From Streptomyces pseudovenezuelae (GTDB lineage: Bacteria; Actinomycetota; Actinomycetes; Streptomycetales; Streptomycetaceae): a DNA stretch of 64,000 bases. A program made the translations under genes and the position numbers. The stretch covers positions 434,001 to 498,000 of the forward strand of contig NZ_JARXVH010000001.1 in the NCBI RefSeq assembly GCF_029892565.1. Reading direction: 5' to 3'. Each line of letters starts with the position of its first letter. The stretch's first letter is position 1. Positions 29,623 through 38,693 of this stretch are shown piece after piece. The notes below the pieces were generated by a model. It ran no database searches. It was not told where the DNA came from and saw only the letters and a list, made by a program, of their open reading frames with translations.

Positions 29623-30911
29623 GCGGCCGACCGTCCCCGGGCGTCGGGCTCGGAGAGCACCATGGCGCTCTGGAAACCGCCGAATCCGCTGCCGACCGTG
29701 AGGACGTTCGCGACCGGCCAGGGCCGGGCCTCCAGGGGTACGTAGTCCAGGTCGCACTCGGGATCGGGTTCACGCAGGTTGGCGGTGGGCGGGACCACGT
29801 CGTGCCGGATGGCGAGCGCGCAAGCGGCGATCTCCAGGGATCCGACGGCTCCCAGTGAGTGGCCGATCATCGACTTGATACTGCTGACGGGGGTCCGGCG
29901 GGCGTGTTCGCCGAGGCTCCGTTTGAAGGCCGCCGTCTCATGGCGGTCGTTCTGCCGGGTGCCGGAGCCGTGGGCGTTGACGTAGTCGATCGCGGACGGT
30001 TCGGTGCGGGCGTCGGCCAGCGCGACGCGGATCGCCTCGGCCATCTCCCGCCCGTCGGTGCGCAGTCCGGTCATGTGGAAGGCGTTGCAGCGGGTGGCGA
30101 ATCCGGAGATCTCGGCATACACCTCGGCGCCCCGGCGGCGGGCGGCATCGTGCTCCTCCAGGACGAAGACCGCGGCCCCCTCGCCGAGCACGAAGCCCCG
30201 CCGGGTGCGGTCGAAGGGGCGGGAGGCCTCGGCCGGCCGGTCGTTGTCGGGGCTGGTGGCCTTGATGGCGTCGAAACAGGCCACGGTGATGGGCGAGATG
30301 GGCGCCTCGGTGGCGCCGGCCACCATGACGTCGGCCGCGCCCTCCGCGATCAGGTCGGCGGCCCGGCCCACCGCGTCCAGGCCCGAGGTGCACCCCGTCG
30401 ACACCAGGGAGACCGGGCCTTCCGCCGCGATGCGGTCATGGGCCACCTCGGCGGCGATGGAGCTGGGCACGAAGTAATCGAAGAGGTGCGGTACGCCGTA
30501 AGTGTGGTCAACGAGCCAGCGGCTGCCGCTGTCGCTGACGACGGCGTACTCGTTCTCCAGGCTCGTGGTGCAGCCGACCGCGCTGCCGATCACCACTCCG
30601 ACCCGGGAGCCGTCAAGTGTCTCGCGGTCGATTCCGCTGTCCTCGATGCCTTCCCTGGCCGCGACGACCGCGAATTGTGCGGCGCGGTCCATGCGCCGAA
30701 TCTCCCGGGGTGTGAGCCCCTCCGCCGACGGATCAAAATCACATTCCGCCGCAATGCGGGAACGGAAGGGTGCGGGATCGAATGTGCTGATGGTCCGGGT
30801 GGCGGTGCGGCCGGCGACCAGGAGGTCCCAGAACGGTTTCACACCGATGGCGCCGGGAGCCACTATTCCGATTCCCGTGATGACCACCCGGCGATTATTC
30901 GGTGATTTCAT
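29619..30911 (-). CDS. Type II PKS ketosynthase alpha
   Basis: 430 aa, ATG 30911. The catalytic triad is intact: Cys174 in [12 protein letters not shown], His in VNAHGSGT and His in [10 protein letters not shown]. It condenses malonyl-ACP units with KSbeta. It is the first gene of the KSalpha-KSbeta-ACP operon, facing the SARP gene across an ~810-bp region. Confidence 0.95.
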   Translation of the reverse strand: MKSPNNRRVVITGIGIVAPGAIGVKPFWDLLVAGRTATRTISTFDPAPFRSRIAAECDFDPSAEGLTPREIRRMDRAAQFAVVAAREGIEDSGIDRETLDGSRVGVVIGSAVGCTTSLENEYAVVSDSGSRWLVDHTYGVPHLFDYFVPSSIAAEVAHDRIAAEGPVSLVSTGCTSGLDAVGRAADLIAEGAADVMVAGATEAPISPITVACFDAIKATSPDNDRPAEASRPFDRTRRGFVLGEGAAVFVLEEHDAARRRGAEVYAEISGFATRCNAFHMTGLRTDGREMAEAIRVALADARTEPSAIDYVNAHGSGTRQNDRHETAAFKRSLGEHARRTPVSSIKSMIGHSLGAVGSLEIAACALAIRHDVVPPTANLREPDPECDLDYVPLEARPWPVANVLTVGSGFGGFQSAMVLSEPDARGRSAA

Positions 30912-31250
30912 CCGCGTCGTCCCTTCAGCGGCCGAGCGGCCGGTTTCATTACCGAGCGCGACCCCGTGCCGGCCTCAGCAGAAATTTCCACGGAGTGAGC
31001 GTGCGGGGAATGGCTCGTATTCAGCTCAAGACCGATTGGAGGGGTGCGGGGTCGTGACGGAGACGCCGGACGGGCATCCGACCCTCGGGGCGGGACCGGC
31101 GGCGAGAGGCGATCGCGCTGGAGTCCTGCTGGAGGAACGCTCGAACCGGTAACTCGGTTCAGCCGCGAACGGGCAGCTCCGCGTCGCCCCACAGCCGACC
31201 GGACGACCTCATTCCACACAAGAAGGTAACCGGAAGGAGGTGCCTGCGGC

Positions 31251-31394
31251 GTGACGGGCGGGAAGACGCACCTACGGCTCGTCGACCACCGGGGCGCGCC
31301 AGGAACCACGGCTCACCGGTCGGTGGGGTGCCGAATGCGCGCAGGTACATGGCCGGGCCCTGGTCCATTTTCCACCAATTCGAGATTACCGTGA
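31251..31394 (+). CDS. Possible 47-aa small ORF upstream of the SARP gene
   Basis: GTG 31251 is preceded by GGAAGGAGGTG, an almost complete anti-Shine-Dalgarno match, at 9-nt spacing. The product is basic and has a TTA codon near the end (31386-31388). Codon use looks Streptomyces-like for the first ~14 codons and then loosens, so it may be the truncated start of a lost gene or a leader ORF. I do not recognise it. Confidence 0.3.
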   Translation: MTGGKTHLRLVDHRGAPGTTAHRSVGCRMRAGTWPGPGPFSTNSRLP

Positions 31395-31500
31395 CTTTAC
31401 TTGAGCTTTTCCTGGAGAATGCGAGTCGAACACCGGCAAAATGGACATTTCTGTCGCCAGTCAAGGTACTTCAGAGCCTCTCGCTCAGCGTGACTCAACA

Positions 31501-31529
31501 TTGACCAGTCGATTTCAAGCATCTACCTT
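31501..31529 (+). promoter_or_regulatory. Candidate promoter for the SARP gene
   Basis: TTGACC and TACCTT are separated by 17 nt, fitting a HrdB-type promoter, about 190 nt upstream of the SARP start within the AT-rich section. Confidence 0.4.
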
Positions 31530-31719
31530 GAGGACAGGTGATCAGCCGACCGAGCGGTGCGTGCAAGATCGCATCCGGAGCGCTGCGCCGTTACGGGGGG
31601 CGATGGGCAAGCGAGAGCCAGAAGCGCGAATACCGCGTGGTCACGCATTGCCGCGATCGCCGACCCTCCCCCGTGCTGAGCGTCTGCGCAGGACAACCTG
31701 AAACGGGAGGAAAAGAATC

Positions 31720-33717
31720 TTGGAGTTCCGGCTTTTAGGCCCCGTCCAAATCCTCTGGAGGGGGCGCAACATCATGCCGACCGCGCCCAAGCCACGTCAG
31801 GTCATCTCCCTGCTCATGCTCCGTCACAACACCGTTGTCCAGGCATCCGAGCTGATCGACGAATTGTGGCCCGAGCTCCCACCGCCGAGCGCAATCACCA
31901 CCCTCCAGACCTACATCTACAAGTTCCGCAAACTCCTGCTGAAGCAGGAGGTCGGGAACCTCCTGCAGACCCAACCGGGTGGATACAGCCTGACCATTCC
32001 CGCGTCGAGTCTCGACGTGAGCCTGTTCGAGCGGAAAGCCGAGGAGGGGCAGGAGCTTCTCCAGAAGGGGGACTCAGCCGCCGCGCTGGCGAGTTTCGAG
32101 CGAGCCCTGGCCCTGTGGCGCGGGCCCGCACTCGCCGACGTCGAGACCGGGGGACGTCTCCTCTCATATGTGACGCGGCTGGAGGAGCTGCGTTTCCGCA
32201 TCCTGGAGCTGCGGATCGAGGCCGACCTGGAGACCGGCCGGCACCGCGAACTCATCAGCGAACTCAAGTCGTTGGTGCTGGCCCACCCGCTGCACGAGCA
32301 CCTCCACGGGCTGCTCATGCTCGCCCTGCACCGCTCCGGCCGACGGCACGAGGCGCTGGAGGCGTACCAGAGTCTGCGTCAGAAGATGATCGACGAGCTG
32401 GGCCTGGAGCCGGGCAAGGATCTCGCGCGGCTCCAGCACACCTTGCTGTCGGACTCGCCCACCGAACCCCGGGAGCCCCCACGCCGACCCGGGCCCGGAC
32501 CCGCGGCGGCGCCCGGCGCGGGTCCGCTCGCACAGCCGAACGGAACCACCGCGCTTCCCCCCGCCCTCCTGTCCGCGCCGGCGTCCGTGGTCCTGCCCTC
32601 GCTCGCCTCCCTGGCCGCTCCCCCGCCGTTGACCGCGCCGGCTCCGGTCGCGGCGGCGATGGGGCGCCCGGCCCAACTGCCCGCCGGGCTGGTCGGGTTC
32701 GTCGGCCGGCACGAGGTCCTCGAAGAGCTGAAAGCGGCACTGCACGAGCCCGACGGACCGGGCGCCGGCGGCACGGCGGCCCGCATCGGAGTCGTGACCG
32801 GACTCCCGGGGATCGGCAAGAGCGCGGTGGCCGTCCACCTGGCGCACATGCTCAGGCCGCGCTTCACCGACGGACAGCTCTACGCGGACCTGGGCGGCTC
32901 CTCCGCCGAGCCGCGCGACCCGTCGGAGGTGCTCCGCGGCTTCCTGCGCGCCCTGGACGTCCCGACCTCGCGGATACCGGAGAGCCTGGAGGAGCGCGGG
33001 GCCCTGTTCCGGTCCCGCACGGCCGGGCGCCGTGTGCTGGTGCTCCTGGACGACGTGGCGTCGTCGGCCCAGGTCCGGCATCTGCTGCCCGCCGACCCGC
33101 GCTGCGCGCTGCTGGTCACCGGCCGCCGGCGGATGGCCGCGCTGGTGGAGGCGAAGCACGTCGAACTGCGTCCGCCGAGCCCGGAGGAGGCCCTGGAGAT
33201 CCTCGCCGTCCTGGCGGGCAGACAGCGGGTGGAGCGGGACCCGAACGCCGCGCACAGGATCGTCGAGCTGCTGGGACGGCATCCGCTGGCCCTGCGCTGC
33301 GTGGGTGGCCGGCTCGCGGCCGGACCGGGCCTCTCGCTGGCCACCCTCGCCCAGCGGTTCGCCGTCGCTCCCCGGATACTCGACGTGGCCCGGCTGGGCG
33401 AGTTGGACGTGCGCTCCCGGTTCGACGAGAGCTACGACGCGCTCACCCATACCGAGCAGGGAGCGTTCCGGCTGCTCAGCATGTTGGGCGAGACGCCGTT
33501 CACCGCGGCGCAGGCTGCCGAGTTGCTGAGCCGGCCGGCCCGGGACCTGGAGCACACCCTGGAGACCCTCGCCGACAACCACCTGCTGGCCGCGGACCGT
33601 CGGGCCGACGGCATCGACCGCTACGTGTTCGACCGGCTGACCCAGGCCTACGCCAAGGAGCGCCTTGAGGACACGCTCGCCTCGCCGCCGGTGATCGAGG
33701 AGCTGGGGGCCCGGTGA
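31720..33717 (+). CDS. SARP-family pathway regulator with NB-ARC ATPase domain, bldA-dependent
   Basis: 665 aa. An OmpR-like DNA-binding domain (about 1-95) and a BTAD domain (about 97-245) are followed by a Pro/Ala-rich linker and an NB-ARC/AAA-type ATPase (about 325-620) with Walker A GLPGIGKSA near residue 361 and LLVLLDD-like Walker B (VLVLLDDV). This is the large AfsR-like SARP class that activates antibiotic clusters. It starts with TTG at 31720 behind GGGAGG. Codon 6 is TTA (31735-31737), so translation should need the bldA tRNA. It is divergent from the minimal PKS operon, a likely target. Confidence 0.93.
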   Translation: MEFRLLGPVQILWRGRNIMPTAPKPRQVISLLMLRHNTVVQASELIDELWPELPPPSAITTLQTYIYKFRKLLLKQEVGNLLQTQPGGYSLTIPASSLDVSLFERKAEEGQELLQKGDSAAALASFERALALWRGPALADVETGGRLLSYVTRLEELRFRILELRIEADLETGRHRELISELKSLVLAHPLHEHLHGLLMLALHRSGRRHEALEAYQSLRQKMIDELGLEPGKDLARLQHTLLSDSPTEPREPPRRPGPGPAAAPGAGPLAQPNGTTALPPALLSAPASVVLPSLASLAAPPPLTAPAPVAAAMGRPAQLPAGLVGFVGRHEVLEELKAALHEPDGPGAGGTAARIGVVTGLPGIGKSAVAVHLAHMLRPRFTDGQLYADLGGSSAEPRDPSEVLRGFLRALDVPTSRIPESLEERGALFRSRTAGRRVLVLLDDVASSAQVRHLLPADPRCALLVTGRRRMAALVEAKHVELRPPSPEEALEILAVLAGRQRVERDPNAAHRIVELLGRHPLALRCVGGRLAAGPGLSLATLAQRFAVAPRILDVARLGELDVRSRFDESYDALTHTEQGAFRLLSMLGETPFTAAQAAELLSRPARDLEHTLETLADNHLLAADRRADGIDRYVFDRLTQAYAKERLEDTLASPPVIEELGAR

Positions 33718-33845
33718 CACGAGTCGGTGCCCAGACCGCGCCCAGCCGGTGTCGAGACGTTCTCCACGGCCGCCCGTCAGGCTCGTCGGCACGCGTCCGC
33801 GGGTGCCGGACCGCGGGACACGACAAGACGAGGACGGCCTTGACC

Positions 33846-34244
33846 ATGCCGATCGGTGAGCACGACAGCAACGCCTTGAGCGACGTCCGCACGACCGAAG
33901 ACGCCGGGGCCGGCCCGGAAGTGACCTTCGTGAACAGGTTCACCGTGCACGGGCCGGCCGAGGAGTTCGAGGAGGTCTTCGCCCGGACGTCCGCCTTCAT
34001 GGCGCGCCGGCCCGGATTCGTGCGACACAGCCTGCTGCGCGAGGCGGACGGAGCGGCCGACTATGTGAACATCGCCGTGTGGACGGACCGGGCCTCGTTC
34101 CAACAGGCCGTACAGCACCCGGAGTTCGCTCCGCACGCCGCAGCGCTGCGCGCCCTGAGCCGGAGCGAGAACGGGCTCTTCACGGCCCGGCTGTCGGTGA
34201 CGGCGGGCGCTGTCGGCGAGGCCGCCCCGGAACGCACGCGCTGA
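33846..34244 (+). CDS. Antibiotic biosynthesis monooxygenase (ABM, ActVA-Orf6/SnoaB-like)
   Basis: 132 aa from ATG 33846. The ABM ferredoxin-like fold is seen in FVNRFTVHGPAEEFEEVF, RRPGFVRHSLLR and YVNIAVWTDRASFQQAV. These cofactor-free enzymes oxidise the polycyclic anthrone to a quinone; SnoaB and AknX do this at C-12 in anthracyclines. A GTG at 33714 overlapping the SARP stop is possible but the added 44 residues show no homology. Likely co-transcribed with the SARP gene. Confidence 0.82.
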   Translation: MPIGEHDSNALSDVRTTEDAGAGPEVTFVNRFTVHGPAEEFEEVFARTSAFMARRPGFVRHSLLREADGAADYVNIAVWTDRASFQQAVQHPEFAPHAAALRALSRSENGLFTARLSVTAGAVGEAAPERTR

Positions 34245-34304
34245 CCTCGGCGGCGACGCGTGCCCCGGGCCGACCGGCCAGGTCGACGGCGGTGAACGAG
34301 ACGG

Positions 34305-35414
34305 TCAGGACAGGGTCTTGAGGACCTCACGAAGGGCCTCGATGACCCTGTCCTGCGCTTCCGGTGCCAGCGAGGGGTACATGGGCAACGAGAAGATCTC
34401 GCGGGCCAGCCGCTCGGTGACGGGCAGCGAGCCCTCCGGGTACCCGAGGTGCGCGAAGCCGGTCATCGTGTGGACGGGCCAGGGGTAGCTGACGTTCAGC
34501 TCGATGTCCCGGTCCTTGAGGGCGTCGATGATCTCGTCCCGACGCGGGTGGCGCACCACATGGACGTAGTACACGTGCTCGTTGCCCGGGACCGTCTCGG
34601 GCAGGATCAGCTCGGTGTCGGCGAGCCCCTCGGCATAGCGCCGGGCCACCTCGCGCCGGTCCGCCACATAGGTTTCCAGCCGCTTGAGCTTGCGGCGGAG
34701 GATCTCGGCCTGCACCTCGTCGAGCCGGCTGTTGTGGCCGGGCAGGGCGGTGACGTAGTACCGCTCCTCCATGCCGTAGTAGCGCAGTCGACGCAGCCTG
34801 GCGTCCACCTCCTCGTCGGCCGTGATGACGGCGCCGCCGTCGCCGTAGGCGCCCAGGACCTTGGTCGGGTAGAAGGAGAAGGCGGCGGCCGAGCCCATGG
34901 TTCCGGCCGGTCGGCCGTGGTGGCGGGCGCCGTGCGCCTGGGCGCAGTCCTCCAGGATGGCCAGACCGTGCCGGGCCGCCAGTTCCTCAAGGGGTGCCAT
35001 GTCGACGCACTGTCCGTAGAGGTGGACCGGGAGCAGACAGCGGGTACGCGGGGTGATGGCGCTCGCCACCTGGGAGACGTCCATGAGGTAGTCCTCGCGC
35101 ACGTCGACGAAGACCGGTGTCGCTCCGGTGCCGACGATGGCGACCACGGTCGGGGCCGCGGTGTTGGAGACGGTGATCACCTCGTCCCCTGGCCCCACAC
35201 CGAGGGCCTCCAGGCCGAGTTTGACGGCGTTGGTGCCGTTGTCCACGCCGACACAGTGCCGGACCCCGTGCCGGGCGGCGAACTCCTCCTCGAACGACCG
35301 GACACCGTCGGCGAGGACCAGCCGACCGGAGCCGAAGACGGTGTCGACCGCGTCGAGAATCTCCTCCCGTTCGGCCGCGTACTCGTCCAGATATCCCCAC
35401 ACACGAATGACCAC
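34305..35414 (-). CDS. NDP-hexose 3-aminotransferase (DegT/DnrJ/EryC1 family)
   Basis: 369 aa, GTG 35414 with GGAGAG upstream. The PLP Lys lies in [16 protein letters not shown], and the cofactor phosphate/ring contacts are in [11 protein letters not shown] and EDCAQAHGA. It transfers an amino group from glutamate to the 3-keto carbon of a 2,6-dideoxy NDP-sugar. It is divergent from the thymidylyltransferase gene. It is the only aminotransferase in the window, so all amino and nitro sugars here should derive from it. Confidence 0.9.
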   Translation of the reverse strand: MVIRVWGYLDEYAAEREEILDAVDTVFGSGRLVLADGVRSFEEEFAARHGVRHCVGVDNGTNAVKLGLEALGVGPGDEVITVSNTAAPTVVAIVGTGATPVFVDVREDYLMDVSQVASAITPRTRCLLPVHLYGQCVDMAPLEELAARHGLAILEDCAQAHGARHHGRPAGTMGSAAAFSFYPTKVLGAYGDGGAVITADEEVDARLRRLRYYGMEERYYVTALPGHNSRLDEVQAEILRRKLKRLETYVADRREVARRYAEGLADTELILPETVPGNEHVYYVHVVRHPRRDEIIDALKDRDIELNVSYPWPVHTMTGFAHLGYPEGSLPVTERLAREIFSLPMYPSLAPEAQDRVIEALREVLKTLS

Positions 35415-35543
35415 AGATACTCTCCAATTCCGCTCGGATGGTTATCGATCTCAGCGGATTACGCTCGTATCGACCTCGATTGCGCCTCAATTCGGGATTT
35501 CTGTTCTTGTGGCGCCTCATATCACGTGTATAGCATCCTGAAC

Positions 35544-36425
35544 ATGAAAGGAATCATTCTGGCCGGAGGATCCGGAAGTCGTCTGCATCCGATCACTCTG
35601 GCCGTGTCGAAACAGCTTCTGCCGGTCGGCGACAAACCGATGATCTACTACCCGCTCTCGGTCCTGATGCTCGCGGACATCCGGGAGATCCTGATCATCA
35701 CCACACCACACGACCTCCCCCAGTTCCAGCGCCTGCTCGGCGACGGCAGCGACCTGGGACTCCACATCGACTATGCGGAACAGCCCAAGCCGAACGGCAT
35801 CGCGGAGGCCTTCGTCATCGGCGCCGACCACATCGGGGACGACTCCGTGGCCCTGGTCCTCGGCGACAACATCTTCCACGGGCCGTCTTTCTCCAAGGTG
35901 CTCGCGAAGGAACGAGAGGAATTGGACGGGTGCCTGCTTTTCGGTTACGAAGTGCACGACCCCGAGCGTTACGGAGTGGGCGAGACCGACAAGGAAGGAA
36001 TGCTGATATCGATCGAGGAGAAACCGTCTCGACCGCGTTCGAATCGAGCGATCACCGGCCTGTACTTCTACGCCAACGACGTGGTCGCCCGGGCTGCCGA
36101 ATTACGCCCGTCCGCGCGCGGCGAATTGGAGATCACCGATCTCAACCGCATCTACCTGGAAGACGGCCGGGCTCGGCTGCGGGCACTCGGCCGGGGTTTC
36201 GCCTGGCTGGACACCGGGACCCCCGAGTCCCTGCTCCAGGCCGCCCAGTACGTGCGGACCCTGGAGGAGCGACAGGGGGTGCGGATCGCCTGCGTCGAGG
36301 AGGTCGCCCTGCGGAAGGGGTTCATCGGCCCCGAGGAGTGCCACCGGCTGGGCGCGCTGATGGACAGTTCGGACTACGGCCGCTACGTGATGACCATCGC
36401 CGACGAGGTCGCGGCGGCACGGTGA
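35544..36425 (+). CDS. Glucose-1-phosphate thymidylyltransferase
   Basis: 293 aa, ATG 35544. The RmlA signature GIILAGGSGSRLHP at the N-terminus binds nucleotide, followed by KQLLPVGDKPMIYYPL and LGDNIFHG (metal site). It makes dTDP-glucose, the entry point to all deoxysugars of the cluster. The ribosome binding site is weak. The next enzyme, a 4,6-dehydratase, is not in the window. Confidence 0.93.
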   Translation: MKGIILAGGSGSRLHPITLAVSKQLLPVGDKPMIYYPLSVLMLADIREILIITTPHDLPQFQRLLGDGSDLGLHIDYAEQPKPNGIAEAFVIGADHIGDDSVALVLGDNIFHGPSFSKVLAKEREELDGCLLFGYEVHDPERYGVGETDKEGMLISIEEKPSRPRSNRAITGLYFYANDVVARAAELRPSARGELEITDLNRIYLEDGRARLRALGRGFAWLDTGTPESLLQAAQYVRTLEERQGVRIACVEEVALRKGFIGPEECHRLGALMDSSDYGRYVMTIADEVAAAR

Positions 36426-36463
36426 ACGGCCCGCTGTGAACGCTCCCCGGGCGCCGCGGCCTC

Positions 36464-37174
36464 TCAGCGGCGGCGGGCGACGAAAAGGCCTCGGGCCGTC
36501 CACTCGGACCGGATGTACTCCGCAGGGCACCCGGCGTCGGCGAAGGCGGCCAGGTACTCCTCCTCGGTGAACAGGGTGAGGAGGTCGATCTCGGTGAACT
36601 CCCGTATGCCCCCTGCCTCTCCGACCAGGAACCGGACCTCCATCCGCGTGGTCCGGTCCTGGCGGGTGGAATGTGACATCCGGGCGACCGTCCGGTGCTC
36701 GTCGCTCGCCAGGTCGCCGGCCACGTATCCGTCGAGGAACCGGTCCGGGAACCACCAGGGTTCGACCACGAGCACCCCGCCGGGATTCAAGTGGCGGGCC
36801 ATGGTGGCGACGGCCGCCCGCAGGTCCGGGAGGGTCGGCAAATAGCCGATGGCGGTGAAGAGGCAGACCACTGCGTCGAAGGCGCGCCCGACGTCGAAGG
36901 CGCGCATGTCGCCCTGGTGAAGCGGCAGTTCGGGGAGCCGGACGGCGGCACGCGCCAGCATGGCGGAGGAGAGTTCCAGTCCCTCGGTGTGGGCGAAGAG
37001 ACCGGCGAAGGTCTCCAGATGGGCGCCGGTCCCACAGGCGACGTCCAGCAGGGAGTCCGCGGCGGGCAACTGGTCCCTGATCAGGCGGGCGATGTCGGTC
37101 GCCTCCGTGTCCCAGTCCTTGCCGCGGGCGCGGTAGACCAGTTCGTAGACGTCCGCCAGGTCGTGGCCGAACAT
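36464..37174 (-). CDS. NDP-aminosugar N-methyltransferase (DesVI/TylM1-like)
   Basis: 236 aa, ATG 37174 behind AAGGAGG. It follows DesVI along its length: ADVYELVYRARGKDW, SAM loop LLDVACGTGAH (~41-51), LHQGDMRAFD, and VVEPWWFPDRFLDGYV. DesVI-type enzymes N,N-dimethylate a 3- or 4-amino deoxyhexose while it is attached to dTDP. It implies a dimethylamino sugar (rhodosamine or vancosamine type) in the product. It ends convergently with the thymidylyltransferase. Confidence 0.9.
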   Translation of the reverse strand: MFGHDLADVYELVYRARGKDWDTEATDIARLIRDQLPAADSLLDVACGTGAHLETFAGLFAHTEGLELSSAMLARAAVRLPELPLHQGDMRAFDVGRAFDAVVCLFTAIGYLPTLPDLRAAVATMARHLNPGGVLVVEPWWFPDRFLDGYVAGDLASDEHRTVARMSHSTRQDRTTRMEVRFLVGEAGGIREFTEIDLLTLFTEEEYLAAFADAGCPAEYIRSEWTARGLFVARRR

Positions 37175-37229
37175 CGGCCTCCTTCGAGTGCGGGCCCGGG
37201 ATCGGGCGGCGATGGGATCGGGACGGGGC

Positions 37230-38009
37230 TCAGTCGTCGACGAGGGCGACCGCGCGGGTCCAACCGGCGCCGGCCCCGGCGATCTTCACGGGGAGGCAGG
37301 AGACCTGGAAGCCGTCCGGTCCGGGCAGCGCGTCCAGGTGGGCCAGCCGTTCGATCTGGCAGTACTCGCGGTCCCTGCCGATCATGTGCGCGGGCCACAG
37401 CACCGCGCGGTCCCCGGTGGCCCGGTAGCGGGCGATGATGTCGCCGAAGGGGGCGTCCAGGCTGAACGCGTCCGTGCCGATGACCCGGACGCCGAAGTCG
37501 AGGAGTAGATGGACCGCGGGTCCGTCGAGGCCCGCGAACTCGGTGAAGTACCGCTCGGTGCCCCGGTGGCGCTGCGCCCCGGTGTGCAGCAGCACGATGT
37601 CCAGCGGGCGCGGGGTGCGCCCGATCCGGGCGAACTCCTTCTCCAGCCGGTCCGCGCCGATCACGCCGGTGGGCGCGTCGCTGGCGTCCAGCACCAGGCC
37701 GGGACGCAGGAACCAGTCCAGGGGCATGCGGTCGATGTGCCGCGGGACGCCGTCGCCGTAGCCGGCCCGGGACCCGTAATGCGAGGGGGCGTCCACGTGG
37801 GTGCCGGTGTGGGTGGTGAGGGTGATGCGGTCGAGGGAGAGGAACTCCCCGTCGGGCAGCTCGTCCGGGTCGAGGTCGATGCCGAAGTGGGTGCGCATCT
37901 CCTCGCTCATGTGCAGGGCGCCCTCGCGCGGGGTGAGGACGTGGTGCTCCACGGGGTCGGGTTCCCATTGCGCCGCGTCCACCGGCGAGGACAGGTCGAT
38001 GAGCCGCAA
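37230..38009 (-). CDS. Second/third-ring polyketide cyclase (DpsY/SnoaM/MtmX type)
   Basis: 259 aa. The start is TTG 38009, seven nt after a GGAGG; no ATG/GTG fits. It is in the kynurenine-formamidase-like cyclase family (PF04199), with metal motif HTGTHVDAPSHY. In anthracycline, aureolic-acid and tetracycline pathways such proteins close ring two or three, giving linear polycycles. Its presence, with no JadI-type cyclase seen, favours a linear rather than angular aglycone. It is transcribed just before the N-methyltransferase (55-nt gap). Confidence 0.85.
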   Translation of the reverse strand: MRLIDLSSPVDAAQWEPDPVEHHVLTPREGALHMSEEMRTHFGIDLDPDELPDGEFLSLDRITLTTHTGTHVDAPSHYGSRAGYGDGVPRHIDRMPLDWFLRPGLVLDASDAPTGVIGADRLEKEFARIGRTPRPLDIVLLHTGAQRHRGTERYFTEFAGLDGPAVHLLLDFGVRVIGTDAFSLDAPFGDIIARYRATGDRAVLWPAHMIGRDREYCQIERLAHLDALPGPDGFQVSCLPVKIAGAGAGWTRAVALVDD

Positions 38010-38186
38010 GTCGTACCTCCGTGCGGTCGGGAGCCGGCGTGAGGCTCGGCATCCTCGCGACCGGGGCCGGAGCAACGGTGGAGCCGTGCTGGAGGCCCGG
38101 ACCGGCCCAGGTCGAGCCCGGCTCGAAGGAGGCGCGCGAGCATCGACGCCAGCGTCCCGCGGCCCCGCGGGCGAGGAGGGAGATCC

Positions 38187-38624
38187 GTGTTGGAGTCCGT
38201 CAGTCCCCCGTACGCGTCGCTCTGCGCCGACGTACAGCGGTTCCACGCCCGGCAGATGCACCTGCTGGACTCCGGGGACGCCGAGGCGTGGGCCGCCACC
38301 TTCACCGAGGACGGGCTGTTCGCACCGCCCTCGGCGCCCGAGCCGATCCGCGGGCGCGCCGCCCTGGCGGCCGGAGTCCGCGCCGCGCACGAGGAGTTGG
38401 CGGCTGAGGGCGAGACGCGCCGTCACCTGCTGACCACCACGGCGGTGGCGGACCCGGAGCCGGACGGCTCGGTCCGGGTGCGCTCGTACGTGCAGGTGGT
38501 GGCGACCCGGCGGGCGGAGGCGCCCCGGCTGCTGCTCATGTGCGTGTGCGAGGACGTGTTGGTCGTCGAGGACGGGGAGTGGAAGGTGCGCGAGCGGTAC
38601 GTGTCCCGCGACGACCGTCCCTGA
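38187..38624 (+). CDS. SnoaL/ActVI-A-like NTF2-fold protein
   Basis: 145 aa from GTG 38187 with GAGGAGGGA upstream. NTF2/SnoaL_4 fold: RFHARQMHLLDSGDAEAWAATFTEDG at the N-terminus and LLMCVCEDVLVVEDGEWKVRERYVSRDDRP at the C-terminus. Relatives include ring-closing cyclases (SnoaL, AknH), hydroxylase components (SnoaL2, AclR) and ActVI-ORFA. Which role applies cannot be told by eye; the D/H pair of SnoaL was not identified with certainty. It is divergent from the cyclase gene. Confidence 0.75.
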   Translation: MLESVSPPYASLCADVQRFHARQMHLLDSGDAEAWAATFTEDGLFAPPSAPEPIRGRAALAAGVRAAHEELAAEGETRRHLLTTTAVADPEPDGSVRVRSYVQVVATRRAEAPRLLLMCVCEDVLVVEDGEWKVRERYVSRDDRP

Positions 38625-38625
38625 G

Positions 38626-38678
38626 CGCCCGGCGAGGCCCGGCGGACGTCTCCTTGACGTTCCGTCGGGCCTCGGGCG
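38626..38678. terminator. Bidirectional terminator between convergent genes
   Basis: CGCCCG(GCG)AGGCCCGGCGGA pairs with TCCGTCGGGCCTCGGGCG, with a small bulge and a 14-nt loop, just past the SnoaL-like stop and before the convergent C-methyltransferase stop. Confidence 0.6.
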
Positions 38679-38693
38679 TGCCGCCGTCCGCGT

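Larger units (their letters stand above)
30912..31719. promoter_or_regulatory. Long divergent region between KSalpha and SARP genes
   Basis: About 808 nt without a convincing long gene. The stretch 31360-31560 is clearly AT-richer than its surroundings and probably holds promoters. Short TCAA-type repeats occur at 31461, 31495 and 31515 but their spacing is irregular, so a SARP operator is not claimed. A 47-codon ORF with a perfect Shine-Dalgarno (31251-31394) and a candidate promoter (31501-31529) are listed separately. Confidence 0.5.

Noticed and set aside
28381..29757. Longer KSbeta starting at 29757
   Set aside because: The extra 45 residues show no ketosynthase homology and overlap KSalpha by 139 nt; GTG 29622 gives the usual coupled junction.
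31461..31521. TCAA-type repeats as SARP-binding heptamers
   Set aside because: Spacing (34, then 20 nt) does not fit the 11- or 22-bp periodicity expected of SARP sites.
31441..31701. 86-residue ORF upstream of the SARP gene
   Set aside because: No ribosome site, mixed codon use and it lies over the AT-rich promoter region.
33714..33845. N-terminal extension of the ABM monooxygenase from GTG 33714
   Set aside because: It would overlap the SARP stop nicely, but the 44 residues are not related to the family and a family-like start is at 33846.
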